Below, piece after piece: positions 59,308 to 64,000 of a stretch of DNA of 64,000 nucleotides. This DNA comes from Chalara sp. BL73 (taxonomy: Eukaryota; Ascomycota; Leotiomycetes; Helotiales): contig CAKJVC010000068.1 of assembly GCA_918026815.1 (NCBI GenBank), forward strand, positions 62,001-126,000. Direction: 5' to 3'. Below the pieces are notes generated by a model that saw nothing but the letters and a program-made list of their open reading frames with translations, made no database searches and had not been told where the DNA came from. Numbering within the stretch: the stretch's first letter is position 1; each line of letters opens with the position of its first letter. Position numbers and translations under genes: made by a program.

Positions 59308-59930
59308 AGCGCAGCGAAATATAAGGGTTTGGGGGCTGGCCCCTATATAAATACGTGATAATTTATAGAATTAAAAGCAAGCTTTCTATTTTCGATTGTT
59401 ACACCTAACGAGCGCCTTTATTGGCTGAGAGAAGGTTCTGTCACGTGAAATGGCACGTGAAGGGGGTTTGAGGGGGGTTGAGGGGGCACCGCCCCCCCAT
59501 ATAGTAAAATTTGATTCTATGGCTTGATTCTACGGCTTTTTACGGCTTTAATACAAGGTTTACTGCTTCAATTTAATCGACTCTATAGCTTAGTCGTGTA
59601 ACCGTACTTTTGTACAGGTTGCTGATAAAAGCTGAGCGCAGCGAAATAGGGGGGCTTGGAGGCTTAGCGCCCAAAATTGGCCTTTTTTACAGGCCTTTTT
59701 ACAGGCCGTTTACAAACTGTTCGGTGCGTTAGCTACAAAAGCTAAACGCAGCAAAATAAAAAAGTTAAAAGTGTTTGGCAAGTTTATATACTACAAGTTT
59801 GCATGCTACAGGTTCTTGAATTACTTACAGGCTCTGAGCGCAGCGAAGTTTAGGGGCTTGCCCCTTATAAACTTTTTAAATATCTTATTTTCGAGCGCAG
59901 CGAGACTCGGGGGTTTGGGGGCTTGCCCCC
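59308..59930 (+). repeat. Four GAGCGCAGCGA modules, mostly with G/C hairpins
   Basis: AGCGCAGCGAA at 59,308, GAGCGCAGCGAA at 59,634 and 59,836, and GAGCGCAGCGAG at 59,893. Three of them are followed by self-complementary runs: GGGGGCTGGCCCC at 59,331, GGGGCTTGCCCC at 59,853 and GGGGGCTTGCCCCC at 59,917. The first and last also have a nearby TATATAAA/ATATAAAG. They look like repeated structural units within or beside the Helitron-like copy. Confidence 0.7.
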
Positions 59931-59985
59931 ATATAAAGCAAGCCTTTCAGTCTAGCACGGGTTGTACACAACCCGGGATCCCTAG
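59386..59985 (+). mobile_element. Short non-autonomous Helitron-like copy (Helitron 2)
   Basis: Shares with Helitron 1 its 5' region (ATTGGCTGAGAG, twin CACGTG boxes, GGGCACCGCCC, TATATAGTAAAAT) and about 120 bp after it (TACGGCTTTTTACGGCTTTA). It also shares a 3' region (AAAGCAAGC, TTTCAGTC, AGCACGGGTT, CCCTAG). The 3' end is well formed: hairpin CGGGTTG-TACA-CAACCCG at 59,958-59,975, six bases, CTAG (59,982-59,985), then T. No coding capacity. It lies about 150 bp downstream of Helitron 1 in the same orientation. The start is approximate. Confidence 0.6.
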
Positions 59986-60040
59986 TATTTTTAAGTTAAC
60001 CCTTCGGTTTTCGGGTGGCAAAAAGTTATGACAAGTCATG

Positions 60041-60116
60041 TGATCTAGTGGTTTAGTTGGTAAGACTTTTGATTTTTCTTAGAATCAGAGAAATGTAAAT
60101 TCTATTTTGATTTAGA
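60041..60116 (+). other. tRNA-like fold (tRNA pseudogene or tRNA-derived SINE head)
   Basis: A box-like TGGTTTAGTTGG starts the fold. D-arm: GTTT-AGTTGGTA-AGAC at 60,051-60,066, four pairs. Anticodon-like arm: TTGATT-TTTCTTAG-AATCAG at 60,069-60,088 (six pairs with one T-G, 8-nt loop). T-arm: AAATG-TAAATTC-TATTT at 60,091-60,107 (five pairs, one G-T, 7-nt loop). The acceptor stem does not pair, and the T-loop lacks the TTC-R motif. Three arms in the correct order and spacing argue for tRNA ancestry, but it is unlikely to be a working tRNA. Confidence 0.4.
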
Positions 60117-61015
60117 GTTGTCTTTTGCAATAATTGTTATAGTCCTGATCTAGTTAATCCTCCCGTAAAAGCAATAAATATGATTCAACTATCTAGCTAC
60201 CATAAATAATTAATAGCTGTAATAAACAAATAAATAATTTTCAGCTGTGTTAGTGTTCGAAATATTAACTTCGACAGTACATACGCTATAACTCCAGCCA
60301 TAATTCATGCTCTTTATCACGTAATCCATGGCCTCCTGATCAGGCTGCAACATTAATTACATTTACATTGATTTGTAAAGTTTTAATTAGCTAAATAGCT
60401 AAATATAATATAAAAAAAGCATCACTAGTTTTTATAAACTTAATAGCCGCAAATAGCATTCAAAGCTAGTGCCTGGGATATCAGATTCTGCTTTTCCCCG
60501 ACAGGGTCATAAATTAGCATGTCTCCAAAAACCCATGCCTCCATAATGAGTATCCTTCACATGCCCATAGAACTTAAAGCACAGATTATAGTTGTCGCAG
60601 TCCTTGCTCGTGTAGTGGCATCGCTTCTAGTCTACTGTCTACATATTTTTAGATATTGGCCACATAAACTCACCAGTTGTAAGGTTAGATTTATACTCAC
60701 AAAACAAGCATAACACGTCACTAGAAAACATCTCCCCACTCTATCATGCAACCCATCACCTTTATCCAATGTATCGGGGAGAAGCTCAAGGTACTCATCC
60801 TTGTTGTATACATGCAGTACTGCAATCTGCCGTGGCTTCCACCCTTCTTTCGTTTTTGAGTCACTGACGGCTCCTAGTAGAGTCCGTTCCTGGCATCAAA
60901 CTGCTTCAAAGCTTGCCGAGAGCTTGTGCACGACATTAAGAAATGGTACCACAGCCTATAAGGAACAATAGCGCATCAAGGTCGCACTCCTAGATGATGG
61001 CGTAGATCCCACGTA
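60117..61015. other. Intergenic DNA, no gene recognised
   Basis: About 900 bp of mixed composition. A 64-codon open frame at 60,519-60,713 has a hydrophobic stretch but no recognisable family; I do not call it a gene. Confidence 0.45.
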
Positions 61016-61424
61016 TCAACGTATTGGGTTAAATCTTAATCGCGATGACGGTCGTAGCCGGTTAGATGGAGGCAGTTGGTTCCCCGCCGGGGCGTTCTTG
61101 ATGCGGAAGCTTGCATCGCCGTCTTCGACTGTAAAGGGCATGCTGAGGTTGAAGTCGGCATATGGGTCTATTTCTTGGGTTTCCACTGTAGCGGACATGT
61201 TCTTGAGAGTTCGTTTGAGGAGGAAAACGGCGCTTTGTTGAAGGAGAGGCTCTGGGGGTTTTTGAGATGTGTGTTCTTGATATATGTCCATAATTGGAGC
61301 TGGTAGCTAAGTGCTGATAGTTGATGCGAAGAGATTTCTCTATACTTGCAGCATGTTGCATGCGTATCATAACCTGGGATTTCAACCAGGCCTGTAATTT
61401 TCCCAGTTCATTACTATCCTCCAA
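61016..61424 (-). CDS. Small hypothetical protein, two exons, 120 aa
   Basis: Exon 1 61,424-61,346, intron 61,345-61,300 (46 nt, GTATAG...ACCAG), exon 2 61,299-61,016. Splicing joins an N-terminal helical piece (MEDSNELGKLQAWLKSQ) in frame to a second piece containing LLQQSAVFLLKRTLKNM and VETQEIDPYADFNLSMPFTV. Without splicing the first frame loses sense into low-quality sequence, which is why I prefer the intron. The C-terminal ~20 residues are Pro/Arg/Ser-rich. No domain, signal peptide or membrane segment recognised. The short intron is near the lower limit for fungi. It could also be a remnant of a larger gene. Confidence 0.4.
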
Positions 61425-63097
61425 TCATATGCGGATCTATCTCTTAGTGATATATTCGATAAATGTTCCTGCTAAGTTAGGCCCTGCCACGCGCATCTCC
61501 TGTTTTTCATCTTTCCTGATTTAGCTAACTTAAGGCCATCTCATTGATGGCAGTAGTCTGAAGGATTGATTTGTTAATGAATCTCAAATATTTCCAATAG
61601 GAATTCCCCATTACTCACCCCGCCATGGCTTCTCCGTTCAGCTGCTCGAATCAAAATATAATGCTGGCTCTGCCTTCTCGAAATTATAGGAAATTAGCCC
61701 CCAAATCGCGAATTCTAATAACAGCGATAACTTCTCAGCTTATGCGCGACTAAATTAAGTGTTATAATCTATACATCCTAAGACCTGTAGATAGAATATC
61801 TTATTAGCTGGTGGAACTCTGGTACGGAGTAGGTGTATCACGTATAATGAGAAGACCGCAATAACAAGTATAAGGATACTATTTGAATTGGGGACGAAGC
61901 TCCTATCCTGAGAGAACTATCTATCCTTATACAGAATCTTCGTGGCGGCCGAGTTGGAGTCTCCGGACTTCTGGACCACGTCACGTGATGAACCCCACAA
62001 GTTCTCTGTGTCAGAAATAGGGGGTATTAGGCAAGAGGATCTGCAAGGGTATCACAGCGATGGAGTACAGGCTTATAGGAGCGTTACAGGTGATGATATT
62101 GTCTACTAGGCCGCAAATATGTGTGTGACAGAGATTTCCTAGCTCCTTGGCCTACTTACGTAGGCTGACACTCTGCGAACTTACCGAGGCTCAGGCCTAA
62201 GATCGCATGCCTGTTGCGCACATGTAGCATCAGGGTCCTATGATCCGGTTATAGGTAGCCTGAAGCGTGTGCAAGTCGTTGTTACTGCGTGCTGTGGTGC
62301 TGCGAAACCGCCCCGCGACTTGACAGCAGACTAGCAGTTAGAAGAGTTTTTTAGCAGCAGCTATTTGTGCAGCCTTTCATTACCATAATATACGCAAACT
62401 GAGTATAGTTATTCTGTAGAACGCTTTGTAAAGCTTTCGATATGACCTGACAATTTTCTGTTTCTAAAGCTAGCTTTTCCAAATGTGGTGGATGCCCATC
62501 CTACTGTATGAGCCACTTTGCTCCGGAACATCTCCCCGCCTCAGGCCACAATCGTAACACCAACTGAGGTGCTTGCCATCTGCAATCGAGTCTCAATCAG
62601 CCCAGAGAATTCTTCATCCCTAGGCCCCTAGATCCAACATAATAATAATTTGCTCTATAAATTACAAGACAAGCGCTACTGCCGCGGTGATTGTGGCCAC
62701 CAGCGAACCATTCTTTTGCGGAAAATACCCAGGTCCCAGAACCACTAACTGAGCCGACTGAGGGTCTGCCATTACATTGCCCGATCGCCCCAATCCGAAC
62801 CCTCGTCAGTTTTATTGTAGGAATGGGAAACAGAAATGTCATTGCCATGCGGGGAGCCCGGGAAGTTGGCGTTGTTGTGGCTGAAACGCGAATTTAGCTT
62901 ATTACGCTTTCAGCCTTAGGCTTCATGGGCATGTCTTCAGCCCACCCGACACAATGGGACGACTGCTCTTCAACAAATATCCTTCATTCTATGTTAGTTA
63001 TTAATATACTTCATGCCAGCAGTCGTTGATCACAGCAATTTATTTCCTCGTCTACTGGATTAATAATTTCTCTTTTTGTTGCCAAGGAGTGTACGTT
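61425..63097. other. Intergenic DNA with a hairpin; promoter side of the DUF7703-type gene
   Basis: No supported gene. A perfect 11-bp inverted repeat GTATAAGGATA/TATCCTTATAC (61,868-61,878 and 61,922-61,932) may be a tiny foldback element. Opposed open frames at 62,597-62,897 are mirror shadows without a domain. The last ~100 bp before 63,098 are probably the 5' UTR/promoter. Confidence 0.45.
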
Positions 63098-64000
63098 ATG
63101 GCCGACGAACAGGATCAAGGTCTCACAGGTGCTATGAATGCATCCATGCCAATTCTTATGGCGATGGTAGCGTTTTTGGCCATATCACTGTACAACATTA
63201 TCGAACTCAATGTCATTATCTTTGCCACTTTCAAACGGCGAGCGGGACTATACTTTTGGAGTTTTATTGTCGCGACTTGGGGCATTGGACCACATGCAGT
63301 CGGCTTTATACTCAAATTCTTTGCTCTTACTTCGGCGTACTGGCTGCCATGTACCCTGGTTGGTTTAGGTTGGATAGCCATGGTGACTGGACAGTCATTT
63401 GTCTTGTACTCACGCTTACATCTCGTCGTTCAGAGTGCTCGAAGAATTCGCTGGGCTCTTTACATGATTATATTTGATGCTGTCGCATTTCATATCCCAG
63501 TCATGATTTTGGCATTCGGTGCGAACTCACCAAACCCAACGCCTTTTGTTGGAGCCTACGCTATATGGGACAAGATTCAGATCGCGGTGTTCTTCGTCCA
63601 AGAGTCTATTCTCTCGGTGCTTTATATATATGAGACAATTCGATTGCTAGGCTCTGGTGGCGAGATTAAAAAAAACCCGCTGCGACAACTACTGGCACAT
63701 CTTTTGTTGGTCAACATTGTGGTCCTAGTCCTCGATATCATCCTCCTCGGCATCCAATACCTGGGATACTTCGGGCTTCAAACGACTTTCAAGACTGCTG
63801 TGTACAGCATCAAATTGAAGATGGAATTCTCTGTGCTAAACCGTTTGGTCGCTGTTGTGCAGAATAAGAGCTTCTCTGGCAGCAATACCGACAACAACCT
63901 ATGGTCGCTCAATACACTTGTTAGCAACAATGCTACTCAGGTTAACTCCTTGGGTGGCAATAACCATGGCGGTTCCATCAGGTTGGAGAATGCACCTTCC
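63098..64000 (+). CDS. Fungal multi-span membrane protein, DUF7703-type (3' end outside window)
   Basis: An uninterrupted frame of 301 codons from the ATG at 63,098 to the window end. About seven hydrophobic spans are visible: residues roughly 18-45, 52-78, 82-105, 118-143, 158-180, 203-227 and a weaker one near 230-245. Family landmarks are LYNIIELNVIIFATFKRR, GLYFWSFIVATWGI, MVTGQSFVLYSRLHLV, the conserved F-x-Y-TTFK-like LQTTFKTAVYSIKLKMEF, and FSVLNRLV near residue 255. This is the pattern of the fungal DUF7703 integral membrane proteins, whose function is unknown; the 7-span layout recalls receptor-like proteins but no ligand or coupling is known. After residue 260 comes an Asn/Ser/Gly-rich cytosolic tail that continues beyond the window. 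The start is the first ATG of the frame. Confidence 0.85.
   Translation, partial: MADEQDQGLTGAMNASMPILMAMVAFLAISLYNIIELNVIIFATFKRRAGLYFWSFIVATWGIGPHAVGFILKFFALTSAYWLPCTLVGLGWIAMVTGQSFVLYSRLHLVVQSARRIRWALYMIIFDAVAFHIPVMILAFGANSPNPTPFVGAYAIWDKIQIAVFFVQESILSVLYIYETIRLLGSGGEIKKNPLRQLLAHLLLVNIVVLVLDIILLGIQYLGYFGLQTTFKTAVYSIKLKMEFSVLNRLVAVVQNKSFSGSNTDNNLWSLNTLVSNNATQVNSLGGNNHGGSIRLENAPS

Noticed and set aside
61016..61424. The unspliced 120-codon frame 61,062-61,424 as the protein
   Set aside because: After residue ~26 it becomes low-complexity Arg/Ser/Pro sequence; the spliced model gives a more protein-like product.
1..64000. CRISPR arrays, bacterial-type operons or ribosome-binding sites
   Set aside because: The window is eukaryotic (spliceosomal introns, fungal families); no regularly spaced repeats of that type were seen.

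Overview
This window looks like a piece of a filamentous ascomycete (Pezizomycotina) chromosome made of two kinds of DNA. The pointers are short GT-AG introns (51, 76, 59 and a proposed 46 nt), a fungal Zn2Cys6/AflR-type regulator, a GMC oxidoreductase, a DUF7703-type membrane protein, and large AT-rich blocks of transposons destroyed by C-to-T / G-to-A hypermutation of the RIP (repeat-induced point mutation) kind. I would not name a species from it.

Layout. 1-14,960 is an AT-rich graveyard: a Ty3/Gypsy relic (1-~6,740) whose integrase is split by a complete hAT transposon (2,737-6,096, 8-bp target duplication), an unclassified stretch with a ~285-bp tandem duplication, and a 5'-truncated chromodomain Gypsy relic (~10,120-13,480) carrying a 146-bp unmutated insertion. 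14,960-31,250 is a GC-balanced island. It holds few genes: an AflR-like regulator broken by two in-frame stops, a cyclophilin-like-fold protein, a truncated Zn2Cys6 fragment, a four-exon secreted GMC oxidoreductase, and a decayed Helitron-type helicase. Four MITE-like (small non-autonomous transposon) elements sit there too. 31,250-60,000 is a second AT-rich block and the most structured part: a complete 6,649-bp Gypsy chromovirus (456-bp LTRs, TSD ACGCT), then a Helitron (Rep/helicase gene relic). A TIR element of 14.5 kb with an 8-bp hAT-type duplication sits inside the Helitron, and a complete 8,296-bp Copia element (206-bp LTRs, TSD ATAAC) sits inside that. A short non-autonomous relative of the Helitron follows. 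60,000-64,000 is again GC-balanced: a tRNA-like/SINE-like fold, a small two-exon gene, and the 5' part of a DUF7703-type membrane protein that runs off the window.

How it works together. The genes are not an obvious operon-like unit. A pathway-type regulator relic, a second zinc-cluster fragment and a secreted GMC oxidoreductase within 8 kb are compatible with the remains of a secondary-metabolite locus next to transposon-rich DNA, but no core synthase is present.

The most unusual signal is the mutation spectrum. Comparing the two LTRs of each complete retroelement by eye, almost every difference is a transition at a cytosine that follows a pyrimidine (TpC or CpC). Cytosines after A or G are largely spared, and I saw no CpG hit. 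This differs from canonical CpA-directed RIP. Mutation also fades toward the outer edges of each element, which makes element boundaries visible as GC-richer rims. All alignments and counts here were done by eye.
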